The notes below the pieces were generated by a model, which saw nothing but the letters and a program-made list of their open reading frames with translations, ran no database searches and was not told where the DNA came from. From Pontiella sulfatireligans (GTDB lineage Bacteria; Verrucomicrobiota; Kiritimatiellia; Kiritimatiellales; Pontiellaceae): a stretch of 64,000 bases of DNA. A program made the position numbers and the translations under genes. Each line of letters opens with the position of its first letter. The first letter of the stretch is position 1. This document shows, piece by piece, positions 1-7,805 of the stretch. The stretch lies in contig NZ_CAAHFH010000002.1 of assembly GCF_900890705.1 (NCBI RefSeq), positions 868,001-932,000 of the forward strand, read 5' to 3'.

Positions 1-447
1 GCGGTGGACTGCTACTACAAGGCACACCATATTGTTTCGGCCTACGAAGAGCGCAACCTGAACAATGGGAAGCTGATTCTCGACGATTCGGGACAGCCTG
101 TTCCGGTGAACCCGTACATTCTGAAGGAAATGGAGATCGAGAAACACCCGGTGAGAGTCTACGACCTGCATGCCTATACCTCCCGCAACCAACGCGACAG
201 GGTAGGAGGCGAAATCCAGTTCTACAACCTCACCGGCAGCCTGCGCAACCAAGGCAAGCAATTGCTGCGCAATGTCGAGGTGGAGGTGCGCTACAAGGAC
301 ATTGGCAGAAACACGCTCGATGTCGAGTATGTCAAAATCGGCTCGTTGGGTCCGGGCGAAGTACGAGCGTTTTTGTCGCAGGCCGACAACTACGATAATT
401 TGTACAACATTGTGGACCACGAAGTAGAAGTTCACTGGCAGCAATAA
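1..447 (+). CDS. FxLYD-like domain protein, 3' part only
   Basis: The frame is open from the first base, so the true start lies upstream of the window; 148 residues are visible before the TAA stop. The visible C-terminal half reads as a small beta-rich domain (EIQFYNLTGSLRNQGKQ, then VEVEVRYKDIGRNTLD and PGEVRAFL). This resembles FxLYD domains, which compare rates of change in extracytoplasmic proteins. A gap of 23 bases separates it from the secretin-core gene, so it is probably in the same operon. The family call is from pattern memory only; the role is unknown. Confidence 0.5.
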   Translation, partial: AVDCYYKAHHIVSAYEERNLNNGKLILDDSGQPVPVNPYILKEMEIEKHPVRVYDLHAYTSRNQRDRVGGEIQFYNLTGSLRNQGKQLLRNVEVEVRYKDIGRNTLDVEYVKIGSLGPGEVRAFLSQADNYDNLYNIVDHEVEVHWQQ

Positions 448-470
448 CACATGCCAGCCAAAGAAATTTT

Positions 471-1397
471 ATGAAGATTTTGACTACAGGAAAACCGGCA
501 GCCGGATCGTGGCTCGGGGCGTTTTTGGCCTTGGGCTGCTTGGTGCCGGAAGCCAGGGCAATAGATGAGCGCCCCCAAGTGCGCATCGAGGCTCGCGTGC
601 TTGAATGGCAGCGCAGCGGCTCGCTGGACGTGGATTTTGCGGTGGCCTACCAGCGCAACTCGGACAGCGACTCGAACGTGGATAGCGCCAGCCTGACGTT
701 GACGCCAAACCAGCCCCTGACTTCAGCCGCACGTATCTTTTTCGACGACTTGGAGACATCGGCAGGAAATTTCGAAGCGGTGATCGAAACCTTGGAGACC
801 GCAGGGTCGGTGCATATTCTCAGCAAGCCCTACAATGTGGTGACCTCGGCCGAAATCCCCGAATCCGAATTCAACATTTTGAAAGAGTCCTCACCCGACT
901 ATACGGCCACCTTGAGCAACGTAACCGAAATCCCCTACGAAAGCGCCAAGGTGGCTGGCCAGAATCTGGTATCGGTGACTGAATACCAAAAATCGGGCGT
1001 TTCGCTGGAGGTCAGCGTTCAGAAAGTGATCGAAAACAACCTGATCGTGCTGACCATGGACATGAACGTATCCGACGTCACGGGTTTCGTGAACGTAGGC
1101 CTGAATAAACAAAAAGAACCCATGCGCGTGCCTACGGTGGACCGGCGGTCGATCAAAAGCCGGGTGATCGTGCCCGACGGACAGATCTTCATTGCAGGCC
1201 TGATGAAAACCACGCAGCAAATTGAAATGCGGCGCGGCATTCCGTGGCTTGGCGAACTGCCGTTGCTGAAATACATCTTTTCCAGCACCCGCACCATCGA
1301 CATGGAAAACGAGTTGGTGTTTCTCGTGAAAGCCGAGATTCTGACTCCCTACAAGCCCTACTTCGGAGAAGAGGAAGGCGCGGGTGAAAAACAATGA
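471..1397 (+). CDS. Secretin-core protein (type II/III secretion secretin domain)
   Basis: This 308-residue protein has an N-terminal hydrophobic signal (about residues 1-30, ending PEARA). Secretin-core hallmarks follow: PQVRIEARVLEW, an ALE-like segment ending VHILSKPYNVV, SRVIVPDGQIFIAGLMK, and the terminal PWLGELPLLKYIFSS before the last strand. Secretins form outer-membrane multimeric channels for type II/III secretion or type IV pili. The usual N0/N1 periplasmic domains are missing, so it is about half normal length. It overlaps the next gene, a second secretin-core protein, by 4 bases (ATGA). I see no ATPase or pilin nearby, so the machine it serves is unknown. Confidence 0.75.
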   Translation: MKILTTGKPAAGSWLGAFLALGCLVPEARAIDERPQVRIEARVLEWQRSGSLDVDFAVAYQRNSDSDSNVDSASLTLTPNQPLTSAARIFFDDLETSAGNFEAVIETLETAGSVHILSKPYNVVTSAEIPESEFNILKESSPDYTATLSNVTEIPYESAKVAGQNLVSVTEYQKSGVSLEVSVQKVIENNLIVLTMDMNVSDVTGFVNVGLNKQKEPMRVPTVDRRSIKSRVIVPDGQIFIAGLMKTTQQIEMRRGIPWLGELPLLKYIFSSTRTIDMENELVFLVKAEILTPYKPYFGEEEGAGEKQ

Positions 1398-2458
1398 AGC
1401 GCATAGCTTGCATAGGTGCGTCCTGGATTTTGGCAGCGGCCTGCGCCGTCGCCGCGCAAACCGACCAGCAAAGCAGCGCGGAAGTGCTGGCCCACCTCAA
1501 AAAACTGCCCCAAAGCAAACCCTTTGCATTCCCTCTCGAAAAGAGCGGCAAACCGGCGCTGAAGGAAAATCCCATTCCTGAAAAGATGCGCTACAAAAAC
1601 AAGCTCGACTGGCACATGGTAGCGATCGAGGCGCTGGTGGTTGAAGTGAACGAGGAACGGACACGCCAACTGGGGTTTACCTACGGCCTCTCGCAAACCT
1701 CCGACTCGAGCTCGCTGGACGGAGCGAACGTGAGCTTAGGCTCACAAAAATTGGGCCTGACCTCCGTACCCCTACTCGCAACGAGCCCCGACGGCTCCAC
1801 CAGCATCAGCTTCGCCGACCGCATGCCCGGCCTGGGCATCAGCCTGTCGGGCATCGATGTGGACTCCTCCGTGGTTGCCGCGCAACTGCGCATGCTGCTC
1901 GACCGCGGCGAAGCCGTTATACGAACGCGTCCGATTGGCGTGGCGCTCAACAAGACCGAGGTGTCCATCGAGACCGTCGACGAGATCCCTTATGTAGACC
2001 TGGACAGCAAGGGCAAGCTTGTGGTCGCCAAAAAGGCGGCGGGGGTCAAGCTGAAGGTCACGCCAACCATCGTGCCTGACCATCCGGGGGCGGTAACGCT
2101 CGACATTTCAAATATCGAAATTTCCACCGCTTCCAGTTTCATTACGTTGCAAAACATCAACAGGCCGGTGCTCAATGTTTCAAAAACCCACACCAAGATC
2201 ACGCTGCGCGAAGGCGAAACCTTCATCATCGGCGGCCTAAAAACCAGACGCAAGGCGATCGAGGAAGACAGGATACCCATCCTAGGGCGCATCCCAATGA
2301 TTAAATGGCTGTTTACCAGCCGCAACGAAGTGGAACGGAACATGGATGTGCTGTTCTTCATCACCCCCAACATCCTTGCTCCTGGTGAAAACTTCCTATT
2401 GCCCTACGACTTCAAGAACCAGGAGCCGCTGGGCCTAAACGAAAGCACGAACCGGTAA
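1394..2458 (+). CDS. Second secretin-core protein
   Basis: This 354-residue protein starts with an export signal (MKRIACIGASWILAAACAVA, cleavage near AAQ). Secretin-core signatures include MVAIEALVVEVNEER, FRAD-like middle segments, LREGETFIIGGLKTRRK and IPILGRIPMIKWLFTS, followed by VLFFITPNIL. Like the gene before it, it lacks recognisable N-domains. The start ATG overlaps the previous stop, so the two are translationally coupled. It may form a hetero-oligomer with its neighbour or be a reduced secretin; this is inference. No terminator for this plus-strand unit is obvious; the hairpin downstream has its T-tract on the other strand. Confidence 0.75.
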   Translation: MKRIACIGASWILAAACAVAAQTDQQSSAEVLAHLKKLPQSKPFAFPLEKSGKPALKENPIPEKMRYKNKLDWHMVAIEALVVEVNEERTRQLGFTYGLSQTSDSSSLDGANVSLGSQKLGLTSVPLLATSPDGSTSISFADRMPGLGISLSGIDVDSSVVAAQLRMLLDRGEAVIRTRPIGVALNKTEVSIETVDEIPYVDLDSKGKLVVAKKAAGVKLKVTPTIVPDHPGAVTLDISNIEISTASSFITLQNINRPVLNVSKTHTKITLREGETFIIGGLKTRRKAIEEDRIPILGRIPMIKWLFTSRNEVERNMDVLFFITPNILAPGENFLLPYDFKNQEPLGLNESTNR

Positions 2459-2486
2459 ACCTGACGGCTTCTTGTCGCGCAACACG

Positions 2487-2513
2487 AAAAAAGCCTGCCC
2501 CGAAAAGGCAGGC
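2487..2513 (-). terminator. Rho-independent terminator of yebC
   Basis: A 7-bp stem (GCCTGCC at 2493-2499 with GGCAGGC at 2507-2513) is preceded on the plus strand by six A residues. Read on the minus strand this is stem-loop then U-tract, placed 30 bases after the yebC stop. Confidence 0.8.
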
Positions 2514-2542
2514 CATTCCCAACCGCACTCTTTCTTGACGGA

Positions 2543-3298
2543 CTATTCCGCTTCGAGTTGCGCGGCAATTTCGTCGGAGATGTCGAAGTTGGAGTAGACA
2601 TCTTGAACGTCGTCGAGCTCTTCGAGCGCATCGATGAAGCGCATGATGGAATTCGCCTTATTCAAATCGGTGACTTCAACCACCAGATCGGGAATCAGCG
2701 TAATTTCGGATTCGGCCATGTCGATCCCGGCTTTGGTGATGGCATCAGACACCGCATCGAAATCGTTAGGGTCGGTAATGACTTCGAACTGGTCGCCGTC
2801 GGTCTTCAGATCTTCCCCGCCCGCTTCGAGCACGAGATCCATCAGGGTATCCTCGTCGGTCTTGTCCTTGTCGATGAAGATCTGGCCCTTGCGCTGGAAC
2901 ATACGGCTGACGGCACCCTGGTCGGCCATGTTAGCGCCGGCCTTGGTGAAGGCATGGCGCACTTCGGCGATCGAACGGTTTTTATTGTCGGTCAGGACCT
3001 TCACCACCACGGCAACGCCGCCGGCGGCGTAACCCTCGTAGGAGCCCTCTTCGAGCTGCCCGCCTTCGAGTTCACCCGTGCCCTTTTTGATGGCGCGGTC
3101 GATGTTGTCCTTCGGCATCGAAACGCCTTTGGCTTTCTGCACCAGTGCACGCAGCGAAATATTGTCGTCCACGTTTCCGCCGCCGGCGCTGGCCGCCACC
3201 ATGATATCTTTTCCGATTTTACTGAAAATCTTGCCGCGGGCAGCGTCAGCCCGGCCCTTACGGTGTTTAATATTTGCCCACTTGCTATGTCCTGACAT
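2543..3298 (-). CDS. yebC: YebC/PmpR (TACO1) family protein
   Basis: The 251-residue protein opens with the family signature MSGHSKWANIKHRKGRADAARGK and continues with the usual three-domain TACO1 fold (GKIFSKIGKDIM, KAKGVSMPKDNIDRAIKKG, YEGYAAGGVAVVVK). Full length is typical. The family binds DNA as transcriptional regulators and is also implicated in ribosome function at difficult motifs; it acts in the cytoplasm. A GGAG lies about 11 bases before the ATG. It lies downstream of tyrS on the same strand, 79 bases away, with a small palindrome between. Confidence 0.95.
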   Translation of the reverse strand: MSGHSKWANIKHRKGRADAARGKIFSKIGKDIMVAASAGGGNVDDNISLRALVQKAKGVSMPKDNIDRAIKKGTGELEGGQLEEGSYEGYAAGGVAVVVKVLTDNKNRSIAEVRHAFTKAGANMADQGAVSRMFQRKGQIFIDKDKTDEDTLMDLVLEAGGEDLKTDGDQFEVITDPNDFDAVSDAITKAGIDMAESEITLIPDLVVEVTDLNKANSIMRFIDALEELDDVQDVYSNFDISDEIAAQLEAE

Positions 3299-3335
3299 TG
3301 CTCAAATCTCCGTGTTGTTTGCGTGAAACGTGAGG

Positions 3336-3353
3336 CGTGATTTCCCGATCACG
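3336..3353. repeat. Small palindrome between tyrS and yebC
   Basis: CGTGAT and ATCACG are perfect 6-bp arms around TTCCCG, inside a stretch rich in CGTGA/TCACG words (3320-3375). It resembles dispersed gene-end palindromes seen elsewhere in this window. Confidence 0.4.
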
Positions 3354-3377
3354 ACTCAATCGTCACTCGTCACTTTT

Positions 3378-4583
3378 TTATCCAATCTTAACCTTCGCAA
3401 AACCGCGCTTCCCGGAACGGATGATCATTCCATCCTCCGGAACAATCTGTGCGCGGTCGTCGCTGACTTTTTCGTCGTTGATCTTTACTGCCCCCTGCTT
3501 AATGAGGCGGCGCGCCTCGCCGTTGCTCTTGGCGAGTCCGGCCTGAACCATCAGGCTCAGCAGGCCGGTCTCTTCGGCGGACAAGACCACTTCCGGAATC
3601 TCGTCCGGCAAATCTTTGTTTCTAAAAATTCGAATAAATTCAGCTGAGGCATCTTCAGCCGCTTCAGCACCATGAAAGCGGGCAACAACCCGCTTACCCA
3701 AAATGTCTTTCATTTCACGAGGATGCGTTGCCCCACTCTCCACAGCACTCTTCCACTCTTCAACTTTTGAACTTGGAACTTGTGCAACATAAGAAAAATA
3801 TTTCCACATCAGGGCGTCCGGCACGCTCATGAGCTTGCCGTACATGTCGCGCGGGGCTTCATCGATGCCGACATAGTTATTGAGGCTCTTGCTCATTTTC
3901 TGAACGCCGTCGAGGCCTTCGATGAGCGGAAGGGTCATAACGCACTGCGGCGGCTGCCCCATCACCTTCTGCAGCTCACGGCCGAGCAGCAGGTTGAAAA
4001 GCTGGTCGGTGCCGCCGAGTTCGAGGTCGGCTTCGACCATGACGGAGTCGTAGGCCTGCACAAGCGGATAGAGAAATTCCACCATCGAGATCGGCTGGTT
4101 GGCGGCGTAGCGCTTGGAAAAATCATCGCGGGCGAGCATCTGCGCCACGGTCACGTGGGCGGAAAGACGGATGACATCGGAAAAGTCCATTTTACCGCAC
4201 CATTCGGAATTAAAGCGGATCTCCGTCTTGTCCTTATCGAGAATCTTGAAGATCTGTTCCTGGTAGGACTTGGCGTTTACGGTTACCTGCTCCTTGGTCA
4301 GCGGTTTCCGCGTTTGCGACTTGCCGGATGGATCGCCGATCATGCCGGTAAAGTCGCCAATGATGAAGACAACGGTGTGGCCGGCATCCTGAAACTCGCG
4401 CAGCTTGTTCAGCCCGACCACGTGCCCGAGATGGATGTCCGGAGCGGACGGGTCGGCGCCGTATTTGATGCGCAGGCCGCGTCCTTCGGACTGGGCCTTT
4501 TCGAGCTTCTTTTTAAGGTCGTCGCGCGAAAAGAAATCAACGGCGCGCGCCGACAGGAAATCCAATTGTTCTTCAATATTCAT
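3378..4583 (-). CDS. tyrS: Tyrosyl-tRNA synthetase
   Basis: This cytoplasmic class I enzyme charges tRNA-Tyr. The 401 residues show the HIGH-type motif as HLGH (GADPSAPDIHLGHVVGLNK), the tyrosine-binding region (PLVQAYDSVMVEADLELGGTDQLFNLL), KMSKS (GVQKMSKSLNNY) and a C-terminal S4 RNA-binding domain (about residues 340-401). I chose the ATG at 4583 because the family begins with MNIEEQL-like sequence; the 19 codons open upstream look like leader. It is shorter than E. coli TyrS and resembles the TyrZ/type 2 subgroup. Confidence 0.95.
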   Translation of the reverse strand: MNIEEQLDFLSARAVDFFSRDDLKKKLEKAQSEGRGLRIKYGADPSAPDIHLGHVVGLNKLREFQDAGHTVVFIIGDFTGMIGDPSGKSQTRKPLTKEQVTVNAKSYQEQIFKILDKDKTEIRFNSEWCGKMDFSDVIRLSAHVTVAQMLARDDFSKRYAANQPISMVEFLYPLVQAYDSVMVEADLELGGTDQLFNLLLGRELQKVMGQPPQCVMTLPLIEGLDGVQKMSKSLNNYVGIDEAPRDMYGKLMSVPDALMWKYFSYVAQVPSSKVEEWKSAVESGATHPREMKDILGKRVVARFHGAEAAEDASAEFIRIFRNKDLPDEIPEVVLSAEETGLLSLMVQAGLAKSNGEARRLIKQGAVKINDEKVSDDRAQIVPEDGMIIRSGKRGFAKVKIG

Positions 4584-4662
4584 TTTATTCGTCCAAATAA
4601 CAGTTTCCCCACATGGGAAAGAAAGCGCGCATTTAGCCATAAAACCTGCGGGAAGTCACAGG

Positions 4663-4685
4663 AAAACCCGAGGGAAATCCTCAGG
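4663..4685 (-). terminator. Probable terminator after the exported repeat protein
   Basis: On the minus strand CCTGAGG (4685-4679) pairs with CCTCGGG (4673-4667) with one G-U pair, followed by TTTT. It lies between the end of the 4769-7612 gene and the tyrS start, so tyrS probably has its own promoter. Confidence 0.5.
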
Positions 4686-4768
4686 TTGGACTGTAATTTT
4701 ACGGTTGTTGGCGGATGCGCCCGCCTAAACGCTCCGGTGCCATTCAGTTTATGGCAACTCACCTAGAT

Positions 4769-7612
4769 TCAAGGCACCATCTCAGCCTTGAGCCGCATGA
4801 AGCCGTTGGTGGTGAACGGAAAGCTCGCTTCCCAGGTTTCCTGTTCAGCGGTTTCTCCGGTTTTTTGGAGCGTCATGCCTGTGCTCGACCACGCGCCTGC
4901 ATCAGACAGGGCCTCGGTATGTTCCGGGAAAACGGTTACATCAGAAACGCCTTTGGCCTTTTGATAGGTCACGACAAAGGCCGCGGCATTCGTCGGCGTT
5001 CCGGATACCACGGCATAGTCGAACAGATTGCTTACATAGGTGCCGGACGGCAGACCGCAGGCATATTTCATAAGGTTGGCAATGCCGTCGCCGTCGGGGC
5101 GGTCGGCCTGGCCACGCTGGCCGGGATCGGCAATGCCCGCAGACCAGCCATCGAAACCGACTGGGATTTCTTCAACCACGGCATAAAGCGTAGAGTTGCT
5201 CGTGAACAAACCGGACACCGAGGTTGTGCCATCCCCCCAAACAGACACGTCCGATGCATTCAGACTAGAGGAAAGACTTCCCGAAGCGGTTGCCAGCGCG
5301 ACGGTACCGGCGAAATAGTTTCCGCCGGCATCAATCGTCCAGTCGCAGCCGCTGTTAAGCGTTAGGCTGCTCCCGCTCAGAACGCTTCCCGACTGCGTAG
5401 TGATGCGGCTTCCAGCCAAAGCCACGAATCCAGAAACCTGCAACTGGGCCGGGACATAAACTGCGACGTTCATCCCCGAACTCAGCACCCAGGTTGCACC
5501 GTTCACCGACAGCGCACCACCTTCGACCACGACACCGCCAAGAAACTCACCAGATTCACTCAACAATATATTACCGGAACCCTCTGCCTGGTACAGGGAC
5601 TCGATCATGGGCGAACCGGACAGCGCAATGTTGTTTACACCAGCCAACCGAACCAGGTCGAAGCTCCCTCCGGAAATTGATGCAGATGAATTATTCAAAC
5701 ACAGTCCAGCACCGTCATATTCTCCGTAATAGGCCTCTCCTCCAGAAAACACGCCACCCGTAATGGAAACCGAAGCATTATATGCTTCCACTCCATTGCC
5801 ACCATCTGTGGTAGCGCCATAACCGGAATCTCCTCCGGTAAATAAACCGCCGGAGATCGTGGCTATAGCCCCCTGTTCTAGGAACAGCCCCGCGCCGCCA
5901 TCGGATACAGACGCAGAGTCAAAGGCAAGTCCGCCATTGCCTCCGGCAAACAGGCCGTCGGTTATGAGCAATTGCCCTGTTCCCAGAGATCCTTCAACCC
6001 AAGCACCATGCCCGCCGCCAACGTCGACTAAGGTATACCCAAGGCCATCGGCCTCGCCGCCGTCTCCGCCAATGAACTGCCCTCCGTTCAGTTGAATGGA
6101 ATGCCGCATGTTGTTGATTGCCACAAAGCCGCTTCCTCCACGAGCATTCCCCGTCGCCCCAAACACGTCAGAAAAGAGATTCCCCCCATTTCCGCCCATC
6201 GCCGTCATGTTATCGAGAACCAGGCTGGATGCCGTTGGACTGGTGAATTCTATGCCATTGCCCCCGACCACGCTGGCCGCGCTGGAACTGGTATTCTGCA
6301 AGGAAATCCCCTTGCCTCCCACTGCGGTAAAGCTGGGGTTCGATGCTGCCAAAGAGACCGTGTCTATATTTTCCAGCGAGAGCCCAGATCCCCCATCTTT
6401 CCCAGTGAACAAGCAGTCATAAACCTGCAAACCGCCAAAGCTCCCAATAGTCGCTGAGGCGCTTCCCGCATCGCTCACAAAGGTCTTATTGCTGAGAATC
6501 AAAGGATCGGCGCCCACCCCAATATTCACATAGCCCAGCTCAAGTGCAGGGTGCTTGATGACGATATCGAAAGAATCGCTCTTGGTGATTCCTCCGTCTG
6601 AATAGCTCGCCGAAACAGTAGCCTCTTCGAGCACTTCAACCTCGCTCGCGATCAGCTCGCCGACGGCATCAATGCTCCCGACTGCTCCCGAAGCACTCCA
6701 CTGCACCGCATCAGTCACATTGCTCTGGCTTCCGCCCGTATAAAAGGCCGTGCAGGTATAGTTGTTGGTACTGCCGCCATCCACGGTCGCAGGACCGGAA
6801 ATCGTGATGGAGGAAAGCTCAACCGATGGCACTGGCTGATAGGCGGCCTCTAGCCACAAATCGAACGGTGGCATGGTTACCGTCAGCACAGGATTATTCC
6901 AATTGCTCCAGTAGTACATCAATTGATCATAATCACCGACATCATATTCCAAGTAGTTAAGAAAATCATTAAAACCCCCGCCCCACCCGGCAAACTCCAT
7001 GCCGGCAGACGGCGCATCCGCTACAACGGAAACCTCAATGCCTTCGTCATAATAGCCGCTGCCGGTTCCTGATGTTATATCCAAAAAATATGCTCCACCC
7101 CCGCTTCCGAGCGGATAACTCATTTCAGGAGACCAAGCGAAGGCGCCTATACCCAAGTCGTCTGCATACTCAACCTCAACCATAACCTGTAAGCTTGCAA
7201 ATGCAATTTCGAGGCGGTTGGTGACTGAAACCATTCCCAAGATTTCATCCCCTTCCCCGACGAACTCCCACGGAACTGCAGACCAGTTCCCAAAAACAGG
7301 ATCTTCATTCACATAAATCGTGTAGGCCAAATCGGCATCAGTCCGGCGTTCGGCATGAACCAAATAGAGCCATTCGGCACCATCTGCATTCACCACGGAC
7401 AACTCCGGCTCAACCCCTCTATAGGAACCATCTACAGGATTGCCATCAAATGCATATTCAAGCAGGTTGACCGCATCATCAAAGTCATCATCCCCACACG
7501 CATCGGGCGTAACCGGCCATATACCACACCAAGCCTCGAATCCTCCACCCCTCACGCTGGACAGCCCCATGCACAAAAACGCCAACATACACACAAACGC
7601 TCTTATCTTCAT
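4769..7612 (-). CDS. Large exported repeat protein without a beta-barrel
   Basis: The 947-residue protein has a signal peptide (residues 1-22, ending SSVRG). Next come an EF-like DDDFDDAVNLLEYAFDG module and a bacterial Ig-like domain (about 260-350, SITISGPATVDGGSTNNYTC). A long array of right-handed-helix-like repeats follows (about 360-780), with recurring ISGGxFxGGxGG units. The C-terminus carries a GDGIANLMKYACGLPSG module common in Verrucomicrobia/Kiritimatiellota surface proteins. The repeats closely resemble the passenger of the autotransporter at 32172-35177, but no C-terminal barrel is present. It may be secreted or surface-attached by another route, possibly binding or cleaving glycans; no catalytic motif is visible. 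Confidence 0.7.
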   Translation of the reverse strand: MKIRAFVCMLAFLCMGLSSVRGGGFEAWCGIWPVTPDACGDDDFDDAVNLLEYAFDGNPVDGSYRGVEPELSVVNADGAEWLYLVHAERRTDADLAYTIYVNEDPVFGNWSAVPWEFVGEGDEILGMVSVTNRLEIAFASLQVMVEVEYADDLGIGAFAWSPEMSYPLGSGGGAYFLDITSGTGSGYYDEGIEVSVVADAPSAGMEFAGWGGGFNDFLNYLEYDVGDYDQLMYYWSNWNNPVLTVTMPPFDLWLEAAYQPVPSVELSSITISGPATVDGGSTNNYTCTAFYTGGSQSNVTDAVQWSASGAVGSIDAVGELIASEVEVLEEATVSASYSDGGITKSDSFDIVIKHPALELGYVNIGVGADPLILSNKTFVSDAGSASATIGSFGGLQVYDCLFTGKDGGSGLSLENIDTVSLAASNPSFTAVGGKGISLQNTSSSAASVVGGNGIEFTSPTASSLVLDNMTAMGGNGGNLFSDVFGATGNARGGSGFVAINNMRHSIQLNGGQFIGGDGGEADGLGYTLVDVGGGHGAWVEGSLGTGQLLITDGLFAGGNGGLAFDSASVSDGGAGLFLEQGAIATISGGLFTGGDSGYGATTDGGNGVEAYNASVSITGGVFSGGEAYYGEYDGAGLCLNNSSASISGGSFDLVRLAGVNNIALSGSPMIESLYQAEGSGNILLSESGEFLGGVVVEGGALSVNGATWVLSSGMNVAVYVPAQLQVSGFVALAGSRITTQSGSVLSGSSLTLNSGCDWTIDAGGNYFAGTVALATASGSLSSSLNASDVSVWGDGTTSVSGLFTSNSTLYAVVEEIPVGFDGWSAGIADPGQRGQADRPDGDGIANLMKYACGLPSGTYVSNLFDYAVVSGTPTNAAAFVVTYQKAKGVSDVTVFPEHTEALSDAGAWSSTGMTLQKTGETAEQETWEASFPFTTNGFMRLKAEMVP

Positions 7613-7712
7613 TTAATACCTCGCTCCTAAATGGTTACGACACCACCAACAACATAAACGCTTGAATAGAACTCACATGATGACGAATTACTGATTCAGA
7701 GCACACGTTTTA

Positions 7713-7740
7713 AATGTACCTATATAAAAAGACTTTTCAA
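7713..7740 (-). promoter_or_regulatory. Candidate sigma70 promoter of the exported repeat protein
   Basis: On the minus strand TTGAAA (7740-7735) and TACATT (7718-7713) are separated by 16 bases in an AT-rich stretch, about 100 bases before the start codon. Pattern match only. Confidence 0.35.
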
Positions 7741-7753
7741 TCTATATAAACAC

Positions 7754-7785
7754 AAAAAAGCCCGCCGGTTGGGGCGGGCTTTTTT
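7754..7785. terminator. Bidirectional terminator after rpsA
   Basis: Perfect 7-bp stem GCCCGCC (7760-7766) with GGCGGGC (7773-7779), flanked by A6 on the left and T6 on the right, so it works in either direction. It lies 20 bases past the rpsA stop. Confidence 0.85.
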
Positions 7786-7805
7786 ATGCATTGAAGAGAC
7801 GAAGC

